Positions 35,254 through 43,935 of a stretch of DNA of 64,000 nt are shown piece by piece. The notes beneath the pieces were generated by a model that saw only the letters and a program-made list of their open reading frames with translations, ran no database searches and had not been told where the DNA came from. Both the position numbers and the translations under genes were made by a program. Origin of the DNA: Nitrospira japonica (GTDB lineage Bacteria; Nitrospirota; Thermodesulfovibrionia; UBA6902); the NCBI GenBank assembly GCA_020723105.1, contig DYJL01000011.1, positions 1 to 64,000 on the forward strand. Reading direction: 5' to 3'. Position 1 is the first letter of the stretch, and the number at the start of each line of letters is the position of its first letter.

Positions 35254-35820
35254 TCAGTCAAATTTGCCGGTCAGAATTTTTTCTGACTCTTTGACGTGTT
35301 TGCGGGGCATTGCCAGGGGGTCATCTTTTAATATAGATAAGAGTTCTTTAGTCTCAATCCGTTCTCTTTTTGTTCGTTTGTTTTTAAGCAAATCCTCATA
35401 TTGATACCATTCAGGGTACTGGTGCGTATAGTTTCTCAACTTCCATGAACTCATGTCACCGAATTTTTCAATGACAAAATCAAGGGCCTCTTTATCGGTA
35501 TCAGACAACATCTCTAAAGAAACTTTCGCCTTTGGATTTGCCCTGAAATAATTTTCATCGATTTGTTCTATCAACGAAGATGCATATTGATATCCCTTTC
35601 TTGAGAAGAAAGGATCGAAGCTGAGAACATCCTTAACAGTTGTCCCCACTGGTCCATGTTCCATAGCATAATAATCATCATTCGTTATAGTTCTCCCGTA
35701 GCGGATGAGATGATACTTGTCAGCGAGATACATTAGCTTGACGAGCTTGATTTTGTCGGCTTTTTTCAGTTTCCTGAGGAGATAGTATATTGCTTCAATT
35801 ATGGTGGATGTTTCTATCAT
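35254..35820 (-). CDS. Panacea-domain (DUF4065) antitoxin-like protein
   Basis: 188 aa. The N-terminal Panacea domain is recognisable: 'ATIYYLLRKL...KLVKLMYLADKYHLIRYGRTITNDDYYAMEHGPV' in pattern, with the conserved K.LYL.D and YG...D.Y.A...GP.. elements. The C-terminal part, 'WSSWKLRNYTHQYPEW'-like, contains the family's 'THQ.PEW' motif (here YTHQYPEWYQYEDLL). Panacea proteins neutralise diverse toxins. It is paired with the gene immediately downstream. Confidence 0.82.
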   Translation of the reverse strand: MIETSTIIEAIYYLLRKLKKADKIKLVKLMYLADKYHLIRYGRTITNDDYYAMEHGPVGTTVKDVLSFDPFFSRKGYQYASSLIEQIDENYFRANPKAKVSLEMLSDTDKEALDFVIEKFGDMSSWKLRNYTHQYPEWYQYEDLLKNKRTKRERIETKELLSILKDDPLAMPRKHVKESEKILTGKFD

Positions 35821-35957
35821 TTAAATATCCTACAATATCTATCGGAGAAAAAATCTTATACTTAAATTATAACAGAAAGAAATATTATGAATATCGCTTT
35901 GCCCAAAAAGTGATGTCATGCTATAACAATTTGTTTTAAAAGAAGTCAATCGTTCTG

Positions 35958-35996
35958 TCCTCTCTCCCTAACCCTCTCCCGCCAGGGGAGGGGGAT
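35958..35996. repeat. CTCTCCC-type dispersed palindrome between ftsZ and the toxin-antitoxin genes
   Basis: CCTCTCTCCCTAACCCTCTC followed by CCGCCAGGGGAGGGGG forms an imperfect hairpin. This kind of repeat is common in many bacterial genomes. Apart from it, 35821-36012 is AT-rich with no gene. Confidence 0.6.
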
Positions 35997-36012
35997 TAAC
36001 AAAGCCTGCTAT

Positions 36013-37161
36013 TCAAACAGTATCCTCCGTGGAATACCCGTTTTTTCGCATGAACGTCGGCACATCGAGATAGCTTTCATCCTTCTCTTTGAGAGTTTCC
36101 TTTGATAGAAGACGGTATGAACCTTTTAATGTGGCTGCATCTTTTGAAGGCCTCCATTTATCATATGAAGGCATTACAGCCTGTGGCCTTTCTTCAAAGC
36201 CGGTGGCGATTACGGTAACCATTATCCTGTCGTCGAGATCGGGGTCAATTACCGACCCAAAGATTATCTCGGCGTCATCGTGCACCGCATCCCTCAGAAG
36301 GCTTGCCGCCTCGTTGACCTCCTGAAAAGAGAGGGAGGAACCTCCAGTGATGTTTATTAATACGCCGTTAGCGCCATCAATGGAGGTTTCCTCCAACAGG
36401 GGGCTTGTTATAGCCATCTTGGCTGCGGTAATGGCCCTGTTATCACCGCTTGCACTGCCGATGCCCATGAGCGATCTGCCTCTGCCTGCCATGATGGTTT
36501 TTATGTCTGCAAAGTCCAGATTGATAAGGCCGGGTATCAGGATTAAATCAGAAATACCCTTTACAGCCTGCCTCAGAACGTCATTGACTATGCTGAATGA
36601 CTGCAGCCATGTTGTGTTTTGATCTGCAATATTTGAAAGCCTCTGATTATGAACAACAATTAATGAATCCACATTTTTCTGAAGTTCTTTTATTCCCTGC
36701 TCGGCATTTCGGGACCTCTTGTTGCCTTCAAAAAGAAACGGCTTGGTCACAACTGCAGTGGTAAGCATCCCAAGCTCCCTTGCTATCTCCGCAACAACAG
36801 GTGAGGCTCCTGTCCCGGTTCCTCCTCCCATTCCAGCCGTAATGAATATCATGTCCGCGCCTCTTATTGCATCTTCTATTAAATTCCGGTCTTCCATTGC
36901 CGCATCTCTTCCTATCTCGGGTCTGGCTCCGGAACCGAGTCCTTTTGTTAATGAATTGCCTATCTGCACTCGCTGATGCGCCAGGGACAACTCCAGCGCC
37001 TGTGCGTCAGTATTGATAGCTATGAATTCTACTCCCTGCAGATTTGACGCTATCATACTGTTTACTGCATTGCTTCCTCCCCCGCCTACCCCGACAATCT
37101 TGATCTTTGCAGGATTGTTCGTATAATTGTTCTGTACCTCCTCCAATTCAAAAATCTTCAT
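36013..37161 (-). CDS. ftsZ: Cell division protein FtsZ
   Basis: 382 aa, tubulin-like GTPase forming the Z ring. GVGGGGSNAVNSM (about 24-36), the tubulin signature GGGTGTGASPV, 'NLDFADI' (T7 loop region), a variable linker and a conserved C-terminal peptide 'LDVPTFMRK' (binds FtsA and ZipA-like partners) are all present. AGGAG precedes ATG 37161. Final gene of the dcw cluster. Confidence 0.99.
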   Translation of the reverse strand: MKIFELEEVQNNYTNNPAKIKIVGVGGGGSNAVNSMIASNLQGVEFIAINTDAQALELSLAHQRVQIGNSLTKGLGSGARPEIGRDAAMEDRNLIEDAIRGADMIFITAGMGGGTGTGASPVVAEIARELGMLTTAVVTKPFLFEGNKRSRNAEQGIKELQKNVDSLIVVHNQRLSNIADQNTTWLQSFSIVNDVLRQAVKGISDLILIPGLINLDFADIKTIMAGRGRSLMGIGSASGDNRAITAAKMAITSPLLEETSIDGANGVLINITGGSSLSFQEVNEAASLLRDAVHDDAEIIFGSVIDPDLDDRIMVTVIATGFEERPQAVMPSYDKWRPSKDAATLKGSYRLLSKETLKEKDESYLDVPTFMRKNGYSTEDTV

Positions 37162-37188
37162 GTCTGTTCTCCTTTCCTCTTAAAATTT

Positions 37189-38481
37189 TTATCTAAACCA
37201 TCCGTTCATCTTTGATTTAATACTGTGAAATATACTGCCTCCATTTAGTTCCTGTTCCTTCAGGTTTTCTCCTGCTTCACGAAGTATGAGTCCTGACACG
37301 GCTGCATATGCAGGATTTCCGACAACATCCTCAGACCCTCCTATTCCTGCCGGTTTCCCGATCCTGACTGGAAGCTCAAGAATGTTTTCAGCCATTACAT
37401 CCATCCCTTTCATTAAAACAGATCCGCCTGTCAGTACAACCCCTGCATTCATATGCTTGTGCAAATCCCTGTTCACAAGCTCCTCTTTTATCAGGCTGAA
37501 CAGTTCTTCTGCACGAGGCTGCAGTATCTCTACAAGATGCGTCCTCAATATTCTTTTGCCTGAGTTGGCATCTGCAAATCCAATCCCTATTTCTTCTTCC
37601 CGGTCAATAAGGGAAAGCATTGAACAGCCGTGCTCTTTTTTCACATATTCTGCTTCCCGAAACGGAAGCCTCAGGCCTATTGCAACGTCATTGGTAAAAT
37701 TTGCGCCGCCTACTTCCAGCACTGCAGAATGAAAGATACGCCCTTCCTGAAAAAGGGCCATATCTGTTGTGCCGCCGCCAATATCTATAAGGGCTACACC
37801 CGTGTCTCTTTCGTCCAAAGTAAGGACGGCCTCTGCCGTAGCAATCGGCTGAAACACAACATCAACTACCTCAAGCCCTACTTTCTGACAACACTTGATC
37901 AGATTCTGTGTTGCTGAGGCTGCGCCAGTAATAATCTGAACCCTGGCTTCAAGCCTTACCCCTACCATGCTGCGGGGGTCCGTAATCCCGCTCTGTCCAT
38001 TAATGGCAAACTCTGAGGGAATCACATGGAGTATTTCCCGGTCAAAAGGAATGGCAACAGCTCTTGCTGCATCAATAACCAATTCAACTTCCCTGTTCCC
38101 TATCTCTTTTTCTTTTACAGCTACTACTCCCTGGCTTGCGATATATCCTATATGCCTTCCTGTAATTCCTATATTGACTGTCCTTATCTCAACACCTGCT
38201 GCCTCTTCTGCTTTTTGTATTGCTTCTCTTATCGCCTCAACAGTCTGCTCAATATTAATGACAACTCCTTTTTTAATTCCCTTTGAAGGAGCATAGCCTG
38301 CGCCGATAATCTGAATATTGCTGTCATAACCTGAAAGCTTCTCCACGCCATCCCGCTTCTGAGGCCGGGGGCCCGTTGTTACTTCTCCGACAACAGCGCA
38401 TACCTTTGTGGAGCCCACATCGAGGCCTACTATAATTTTGCTGTTCTTTGTTGTCACGTCTTTAATAAATCCAAATGGCAT
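37189..38481 (-). CDS. ftsA: Cell division protein FtsA
   Basis: 430 aa, actin-like membrane tether of FtsZ. 'IVGLDVGSTKVCAVVGE' and 'ALIDIGGGTTDMALFQEG' phosphate loops, 'VVLTGGSVLMKGM', and a C-terminal amphipathic helix (IKSKMNGWFR) for membrane binding are seen. It lies between ftsQ and ftsZ in the standard order. Confidence 0.98.
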   Translation of the reverse strand: MPFGFIKDVTTKNSKIIVGLDVGSTKVCAVVGEVTTGPRPQKRDGVEKLSGYDSNIQIIGAGYAPSKGIKKGVVINIEQTVEAIREAIQKAEEAAGVEIRTVNIGITGRHIGYIASQGVVAVKEKEIGNREVELVIDAARAVAIPFDREILHVIPSEFAINGQSGITDPRSMVGVRLEARVQIITGAASATQNLIKCCQKVGLEVVDVVFQPIATAEAVLTLDERDTGVALIDIGGGTTDMALFQEGRIFHSAVLEVGGANFTNDVAIGLRLPFREAEYVKKEHGCSMLSLIDREEEIGIGFADANSGKRILRTHLVEILQPRAEELFSLIKEELVNRDLHKHMNAGVVLTGGSVLMKGMDVMAENILELPVRIGKPAGIGGSEDVVGNPAYAAVSGLILREAGENLKEQELNGGSIFHSIKSKMNGWFR

Positions 38482-38494
38482 AGTTAACTCCGGG

Positions 38495-39310
38495 TTAAGA
38501 TATTTTCCTCTCCTTATTATTGTCTTTCACTTTATCTTTGTCTTTATCTTTGTCTTTCTCCGGTCTCAACGGTTTCACAATAACAGAATCCTTGAACCTC
38601 AGGTCCACATATTGAATAGGAATGCCTCTTCTCCTTAACTCCGGCTCAAGTTCCAACCACTTTTCAAACTTTTCTGTATATTGTCCAAAGCCGACTTTGA
38701 TGAACTCGCCGTCAATATTTACATTAAGCCCGTATGAATCCATTCCTATTTCAAGACATTGTTTATCACCAACAATGTTCTTCGCAGACAGGGCGCTGAT
38801 CAGTTTCATGGCCTCTGACATATTTTTTTTATACCTCGGATCTATTCCCTTAATCACAGGAAGAAACGGCGTGCCGGCATCCTGAAGTCTCTCCATAACA
38901 AGGCCTTCCTCATTAACAAGGAGCATTTCTCCCCCAACATCTAAAAGCGCTTTTGGAGCGGCCTCTTCAATATCTATTATGAGGGTACCGGGAAGCTGCC
39001 ATCTCAGATATGTCTTCTTGATCCATGCGTTACTCCTTAAACGCTGATCTATCTCAGAGAGGCGCAGACCAAACAGAGATTCGCTTCTCCCTATTTTGAT
39101 AATCGCTGCGATATCTCCCTTACTTAAATGATTATTGCCTGAAACCTGAAGCTCCCTCACATAAAACGCCTGTGATATTAAATAAGTGCCGAGGACTATG
39201 GCTGTAACAAGAACAATAATTGATAAAAAAAGGCCCGTACGCTTCAGAATAAGCGCCCATTTTTCTTCTCGGCGGGTTGCTGTTTTTCTCTTGTTATTCT
39301 TTGAGCGCAA
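38495..39310 (-). CDS. ftsQ: Cell division protein FtsQ (POTRA domain)
   Basis: 271 aa. Short cytoplasmic basic tail, one membrane helix (TGLFLSIIVLVTAIVLGTYL), POTRA-like domain ('VRELQVSGNNHLSKGDI') and the FtsQ/DivIB beta domain ('WIKKTYLRWQLPGTLIIDIEEAAPKALL'). The C-terminal KDKDKDKDKVKDNNKE tail is encoded by a short TCTTTG/TCTTTA hexamer run (38525-38560). It starts at TTG 39310 and overlaps the ddl stop by about 17 bp. Confidence 0.93.
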   Translation of the reverse strand: MRSKNNKRKTATRREEKWALILKRTGLFLSIIVLVTAIVLGTYLISQAFYVRELQVSGNNHLSKGDIAAIIKIGRSESLFGLRLSEIDQRLRSNAWIKKTYLRWQLPGTLIIDIEEAAPKALLDVGGEMLLVNEEGLVMERLQDAGTPFLPVIKGIDPRYKKNMSEAMKLISALSAKNIVGDKQCLEIGMDSYGLNVNIDGEFIKVGFGQYTEKFEKWLELEPELRRRGIPIQYVDLRFKDSVIVKPLRPEKDKDKDKDKVKDNNKERKIS

Positions 39311-40235
39311 GTCTTATTATCTCCTCTATAAGATCGCTGAAAGTCAAACCTGCAAACTTTGCTATTTTGGGAAGCAGGCTTGTTGTGGTCATGCCAGGCA
39401 ATGTATTAACTTCAAGTATGTTCGGCGTATTATTTTCATCTATCCTCAGGTCCACTCTGCTGGCCCCCGAACAGCCAAGCGATGCATGAGCCTTCAGGGC
39501 TATATCTTTCGCATTTCCGAATGTCGCTTCATCAATTTCAGGCGGAATGATGTAATCGGTAAGTCCCGATGTATACTTTGCTTCATAATTATAAAATTCC
39601 AGTGAAGGCCGTACCTCCACCCCTCCAAGGATCTTCGGCCCGAGAATCCCTATGTGCACCTCTTTTCCTGGTATGAATTTCTCAATCATAACCCTCGGCC
39701 CAAATGAAAAAGCCTTTTCCAGAGAAGAAGACAGATCCTTCTCTTCTTTAACAATGCTGATACCTATACTCGACCCCTCTGTGGCTGGTTTAATGACCCA
39801 CGGCAGAGGGAAATCCGGGACTGGCAAGTCCAATGCTTTCTGATTTTTAGTTTTTGACTTCTGACTTATAACTAAAAATGGCGCCACCGGCAGGCCATGG
39901 TATATAAATATTTTTTTCGAGGCCTCTTTATCCATTGCAAGGGCTGACGCCAGAATGCCTGAACCTGTATAGGGAATCCCCAGGACTTCGAGCAGGCCCT
40001 GAATTGCGCCATTCTCTCCAAGCCCTCCGTGAAGCGCAAGAAACGCAAACTTTATTTTTTCTTTTTTCAGTGTATTAACGATATCCTTACTTATATCAAC
40101 AGGTACAGCGCTGTATCCAAGCTCCTGGAGGCTCTGATAAATTGCAAGCCCGCTCCTGATAGAGATATCCCTTTCAGCAGATTCGCCTCCAATCAGAACC
40201 CCGATTTTTCGGGTTGTAATCAATCCTTTTGTCAT
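39294..40235 (-). CDS. ddl: D-alanine--D-alanine ligase with repeat-derived insertion
   Basis: 313 aa, ATP-grasp enzyme that makes the D-Ala-D-Ala stem terminus. 'KIGVLIGGESAERDISIRSG', 'LHGGLGENGAIQGLLE', 'WVIKPATEGSSIGI', and 'EVNTLPGMTTTSLLP' are intact. Between 'PVAPFLVI' and 'WVIKPA' the stretch SQKSKTKNQKALDLPVPDFP is partly encoded by heptads (39841-39879), making the loop longer than usual. Co-located with murB/murC in a standard dcw order. Confidence 0.96.
   Translation of the reverse strand: MTKGLITTRKIGVLIGGESAERDISIRSGLAIYQSLQELGYSAVPVDISKDIVNTLKKEKIKFAFLALHGGLGENGAIQGLLEVLGIPYTGSGILASALAMDKEASKKIFIYHGLPVAPFLVISQKSKTKNQKALDLPVPDFPLPWVIKPATEGSSIGISIVKEEKDLSSSLEKAFSFGPRVMIEKFIPGKEVHIGILGPKILGGVEVRPSLEFYNYEAKYTSGLTDYIIPPEIDEATFGNAKDIALKAHASLGCSGASRVDLRIDENNTPNILEVNTLPGMTTTSLLPKIAKFAGLTFSDLIEEIIRLALKE
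39841..39879. repeat. Heptad repeat inside ddl
   Basis: Degenerate 7-bp units TTTTAGT, TTTTGAC, TTCTGAC, TTATAAC. The end TAACTAAAAA is the reverse complement of the start TTTTTAGTT(T), so it can self-pair. Translated in frame. Confidence 0.7.
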
Positions 40236-40245
40236 TGTTGCTCCT

Positions 40246-41190
40246 TCAATTTTTCTTCCCCACGATCTTTATCTCCGGCTCAAGTATTACCCCGCTGTGT
40301 TTCCGGACCCGTACCTTTACCTTATCCATGAGTTCAATAAAATCCCTGCACGCAGCTCCGCCTTTATTAATAAAGTAGTTTGCATGCACTGCACTCACTT
40401 CTACATTGCCTATCCTCATTCCTTTACAGCCGGCAGCATCTATCAACCTCCCTGCAGCATTACCTTCCGGATTTTTAAAGACACACCCTGCTGAAGAATC
40501 CCCGAGAGGCTGGGTATCCCTCTTTCTCTGAAGAAATTCCTTTATCCTCTTTGAGATGTCGTCAGGGTTGTCTCTATTCAGTGCAATATTTGCACTCAGT
40601 ATCATTAGGGACTCAGGGAGGTTTGAACTCCTGTATGAAAAGTTCAGTTGATCTTTATTTAAAATTGAAATTTCTCCGTTCATATCCATTACCGCAATAC
40701 AAACAAGCACATCTTTAATCTCCACACCGAAAGAGCCTGCATTCATATAAACAGCTCCGCCCAGATAACCAGGTATTCCTGCAAGAGCCTCAATTCCTGC
40801 AAGTCCGTTTTTCTGTGAAAAACTTATCAGAGAAGAAAGCATCGCCCCTGCACCTGCAAAGAGAACCGCCTTCTTATCATCAGTCTCTCTTGCAAAGTCA
40901 ATACGGTTAAAGGCCTTCAGGGATATTACTAACCCTTCAATCCCTCCATCCTGAACAAGCAGGTTCGTACCGCCTCCAAAAACAAAGACAGGAATCTGTT
41001 CCCTGTTTGCAGAAAGCAGAATATTTTTCAGAGATACAGGGTCCTCAGGAAATGCCATGACCTCTGCAGGTCCGCCTATCCTCAGAGACGTATGAGCTGA
41101 CATCGGCTCATCGAACCTTACCTCACCCCGGAAATGCTCCTTATTAAAAATTTCTTTTAATTTTCTGTTATTCATCGTGCAACTCAACAT
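40246..41190 (-). CDS. murB: UDP-N-acetylenolpyruvoylglucosamine reductase
   Basis: 314 aa flavoenzyme of the second peptidoglycan precursor step. 'HTSLRIGGPAEVMAFPED', 'GGGTNLLVQDGGIEGLVISL', 'AGIPGYLGGAVYMNAGSFG' and 'GCVFKNPEGNAAGRLIDAAG' identify a type I/IIb MurB; 'NYFINKGGA' is also present. The start at ATG 41190 has AGGA about ten bases upstream; ATG 41175 (MNNRKL) is an alternative. A dispersed palindrome fills the gap to murC. Confidence 0.96.
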   Translation of the reverse strand: MLSCTMNNRKLKEIFNKEHFRGEVRFDEPMSAHTSLRIGGPAEVMAFPEDPVSLKNILLSANREQIPVFVFGGGTNLLVQDGGIEGLVISLKAFNRIDFARETDDKKAVLFAGAGAMLSSLISFSQKNGLAGIEALAGIPGYLGGAVYMNAGSFGVEIKDVLVCIAVMDMNGEISILNKDQLNFSYRSSNLPESLMILSANIALNRDNPDDISKRIKEFLQRKRDTQPLGDSSAGCVFKNPEGNAAGRLIDAAGCKGMRIGNVEVSAVHANYFINKGGAACRDFIELMDKVKVRVRKHSGVILEPEIKIVGKKN

Positions 41191-41215
41191 AAATTACATG
41201 TCCTTGACTCAAAAA

Positions 41216-41285
41216 TGTCATTCCGGCTTGTCCGGAATCTTTCCTGAAAAACGATTCCCGACGCGCTTCGCTTGCGGGAATGACA
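41216..41285. repeat. TGTCATTCC...GGAATGACA palindromic element between murC and murB
   Basis: 9-bp terminal inverted repeats TGTCATTCC / GGAATGACA enclose two inner hairpins (CCGGCTTGTCCGG and TTCCCG...GCGGGAA). This is a common class of short dispersed bacterial palindrome. Confidence 0.85.
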
Positions 41286-41293
41286 CAGTTTTT

Positions 41294-42760
41294 TCATTTT
41301 TCATTTTGAGTCTTCAGGAACTCCTCTCCTGTTTTCCATACATCACCGGCGCCGAGAGTCAACAGGGTATCACCTTCTCTCAGTTCCTGCTTAAGGCGAG
41401 TTAATATCTCTGTACGATCTTTAACGTATTCAACGTCCTTGCCGGTGTTTTTTATCCCTTTCAGTAAATTTTCCGAATTGATTCCCTCCAGCGGCCTTTC
41501 TCCTGCAGGATAGATGTCCATCAGAATTACTTTATCAGCATCTGTGAAGGCATAACAAAATTCATTAAATAAATCGCGCGTCCTTGTAAATCTGTGCGGT
41601 TGAAAAAGGACCACAAGCCTGCCTCCGGCAGTCTGAAGTTTAGAGTTATGAGTTAGGAGTTTAGATTTGTTTTTCTTGACTCTTAACTCTTGACTCTTAA
41701 CTCTTGACTCTTTGCCCTGAATCATGGCTTCCTTCGCCGCTTTCAACGTCGCCATAATCTCTGCAGGATGATGTCCGTAATCATCAATTATTTTAATGCC
41801 TGAAACCATCCCCTTTATCTCAAAACGCCTCTGTACTCCGCTGAAATGCTTCAAGGCCTTTTGAATATCTTCCATATTCATCTCAAGTTCATTGGCAACT
41901 GCAATAGCCGCAAGACAGTTGCATACATTGTGCGCGCCAAAAAGCGGAACCTCGAAATGGCCCAGAGACTTGCCGTTTAAAACGGCCTCAAAAGTTGTAC
42001 GGGAACCATCTGTCTTAATATCTTTTGCAATAAGATCCAGGTGCTCGCTTAATCCGTACGTTATAAATCTCCTCTGAACTTTTGGTAAAAGCTCCTTGAT
42101 GTGTTCATTGTCGCCATACAGAATAGAAAGCCCGTAAAACGGAATTTTATTTATAAATAAAAGAAAGGCGTTTTTTATTTCATCAACAGTTTTGAAAAAA
42201 TCCATATGTTCCCGGTCTATGTTTGTAACAACTGCAATCGTTGGCGAAAGTTTCAAAAAGGAGCCATCGCTTTCGTCTGCCTCAGCGACAAGGAATTCTC
42301 CCTGCCCGAGCCTGGCATTGCTTCCAATGCCTTTCAACTTACCTCCTATTACTACGGTCGGATCAAAGGGGCCTTCGCCAAGAACACTTGCTATCAATGA
42401 AGTTGTCGTTGTCTTTCCATGTGCACCTGCCACCAGCACCGCATATTTCAGTCTTGCAATCTCTGCCAGCATTTCAGCCCTCGGTATGACAGGGACTGAC
42501 AATTTGCGCGCGGCCTCAACTTCCGGATTATAGGAAGACACCGCTGAAGATATAACAACTACGTCCGCATCCTTAACATTCTCCGGTTTATGCCCGATGG
42601 TTATGACTATCCCCTGCCCCCTTAATCGGGCAGTAGTTTCAGATTCTTTCAGGTCCGAGCCTGAGATTTTATAGCCCAGGTTGTTTAGAACCTCGGCAAT
42701 GCCGCTCATGCCAACTCCGCCTATACCTACGAAGTGAATTTTCTCAAATCGTTTATACAT
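41294..42760 (-). CDS. murC: UDP-N-acetylmuramate--L-alanine ligase with repeat-derived insertion
   Basis: 488 aa. N-terminal 'HFVGIGGVGMSGIAEVL', central P-loop 'GAHGKTTTTSLIA', 'AVVTNIDREHMDFF' and C-terminal 'FQPHRFTRTRDLF' are diagnostic. Between 'KAAKEAMIQG' and 'GGRLVVLFQPHR' there are about 30 additional residues rich in K, S, L (KESRVKSQELRVKKNKSKLL...), encoded by paired inverted heptads (41637-41713). The insertion lies between central and C-terminal domains, a plausible tolerant loop. Confidence 0.96.
   Translation of the reverse strand: MYKRFEKIHFVGIGGVGMSGIAEVLNNLGYKISGSDLKESETTARLRGQGIVITIGHKPENVKDADVVVISSAVSSYNPEVEAARKLSVPVIPRAEMLAEIARLKYAVLVAGAHGKTTTTSLIASVLGEGPFDPTVVIGGKLKGIGSNARLGQGEFLVAEADESDGSFLKLSPTIAVVTNIDREHMDFFKTVDEIKNAFLLFINKIPFYGLSILYGDNEHIKELLPKVQRRFITYGLSEHLDLIAKDIKTDGSRTTFEAVLNGKSLGHFEVPLFGAHNVCNCLAAIAVANELEMNMEDIQKALKHFSGVQRRFEIKGMVSGIKIIDDYGHHPAEIMATLKAAKEAMIQGKESRVKSQELRVKKNKSKLLTHNSKLQTAGGRLVVLFQPHRFTRTRDLFNEFCYAFTDADKVILMDIYPAGERPLEGINSENLLKGIKNTGKDVEYVKDRTEILTRLKQELREGDTLLTLGAGDVWKTGEEFLKTQNEK
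41637..41713. repeat. Paired inverted heptad repeat inside murC
   Basis: Left arm GTTTAGAGTTATGAGTTAGG (units like AGAGTTA/TGAGTTA) and right arm of five GACTCTT/AACTCTT units (41678-41713), reverse complementary, about 13 bp apart. It is translated in frame on the minus strand. Confidence 0.92.
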
Positions 42761-42762
42761 AG

Positions 42763-43920
42763 TTAAATCACCTGCTCGTTATGTTTTGTCATTTGTGTTC
42801 TGTTTTCCGTTCTCTGTGCGCTGAATTTTTTTTTAAGGAGTCCCAGCATAAGCTCTATTATCTTCCCGGTCGCTTCAGGATTTCCAAGAGACTTGCTTAT
42901 ACGCTCCATCTGTCCGGCTGCATCAGGATCTTGCAGCAGGTATTTGATAAGGTCTGCAAGCGTTTTTCCGTTTAAATCCTGATCCAGGATCATCTGCGCC
43001 GCCCCGATATCCCATAATTTCCTTGCATTGATCTCCTGGTGATTGCCTGCTGCAAACGGATACGGCACAAGGATTGCCGCCTTCCCGCATGCAGTAAGCT
43101 CAGCAAGGGTGGTTGCCCCGGCCCTTGAAATAACAAGATCTGCCACAGCGTATGCGTCTGCCATTTCATATGCAAACGGGATGACCGTTCCTTTAAATTC
43201 ACGCCTGCGATAGTCCTCCCTTACGGAATCCAGATCCTTGTCACCTGTCTGATGCAGAAACTGGATTTTGTCTTTGAACGGCTCAAGATATGCAAGGGCT
43301 TCACCGACGGCATTGTTAATACGTGTTGCGCCCAGACTGCCTCCAAATATAAATATAGTGAAGAGATTCCCGTCAAGATTAAAAATTCTGCAGCCTTTAT
43401 TCCTGTCTCCTTTCAATATCTCTGATCTCACTGGATTGCCTGTCAGATAAGTCTTTTCCTGCGGAAAAAACTTCATGCTTTCCTGGTATGTCACTGCTAT
43501 TAAATCAACGACTCTCCCAAGAAGTTTGTTTGTAAAACCGGGAAGAGTATTCTGTTCATGAATAATCGTAGGAATACCCATCAGGGCTGCGCACAGTAAT
43601 ACAGGCCCTGAACTATACCCGCCTACCCCCAATACCAGTTCCGGCTGAAGCTCTTTCAATATCTTCTGGGAATCTTTTAATGACAGAGGTATCTTAAGGG
43701 CTGATTTAATAGTCCTGAAGATATCCTTCCCCACCAGTCCTTCAGATTTTATAAATCTTATGTCGTATCCTTCCTTAGGAACTATCTTTGACTCTATTCC
43801 CTTTGTGGTCCCTATAAAAGTAATCTGAACGTCAGCAATGCTCTTTCTTAATTCATTGGCAATAGCAATTGCCGGAAAGACATGCCCTCCTGTACCGCCT
43901 CCTGCTATCACAATATTCAT
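42763..43920 (-). CDS. murG: UDP-N-acetylglucosamine--N-acetylmuramyl-(pentapeptide) pyrophosphoryl-undecaprenol GlcNAc transferase
   Basis: 385 aa, makes lipid II from lipid I. 'AGGGTGGHVFPAIAIA', 'GVGGYSSGPVLLCAALMGIPTIIHEQN', 'FGGSLGATRINN', 'VISRAGATTLAEL' and 'PYPFAAGNHQEINAR' are classic GT28 elements. The C-terminal tail after 'LMLGLLKKKF' (SAQRTENRTQMTKHNEQ) is encoded by a degenerate 7-bp-periodic stretch. Confidence 0.97.
   Translation of the reverse strand: MNIVIAGGGTGGHVFPAIAIANELRKSIADVQITFIGTTKGIESKIVPKEGYDIRFIKSEGLVGKDIFRTIKSALKIPLSLKDSQKILKELQPELVLGVGGYSSGPVLLCAALMGIPTIIHEQNTLPGFTNKLLGRVVDLIAVTYQESMKFFPQEKTYLTGNPVRSEILKGDRNKGCRIFNLDGNLFTIFIFGGSLGATRINNAVGEALAYLEPFKDKIQFLHQTGDKDLDSVREDYRRREFKGTVIPFAYEMADAYAVADLVISRAGATTLAELTACGKAAILVPYPFAAGNHQEINARKLWDIGAAQMILDQDLNGKTLADLIKYLLQDPDAAGQMERISKSLGNPEATGKIIELMLGLLKKKFSAQRTENRTQMTKHNEQVI
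42776..42826. repeat. Degenerate heptad tract encoding the MurG tail
   Basis: Units approximating GTTATGT, TTTGTCA, TTTGTGT, TCTGTTT, TCCGTTC, TCTGTGC in a row. It is more diverged than the other copies and recognised mainly by periodicity. Confidence 0.5.
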
Positions 43921-43935
43921 ATCTGTCCTTTCACC

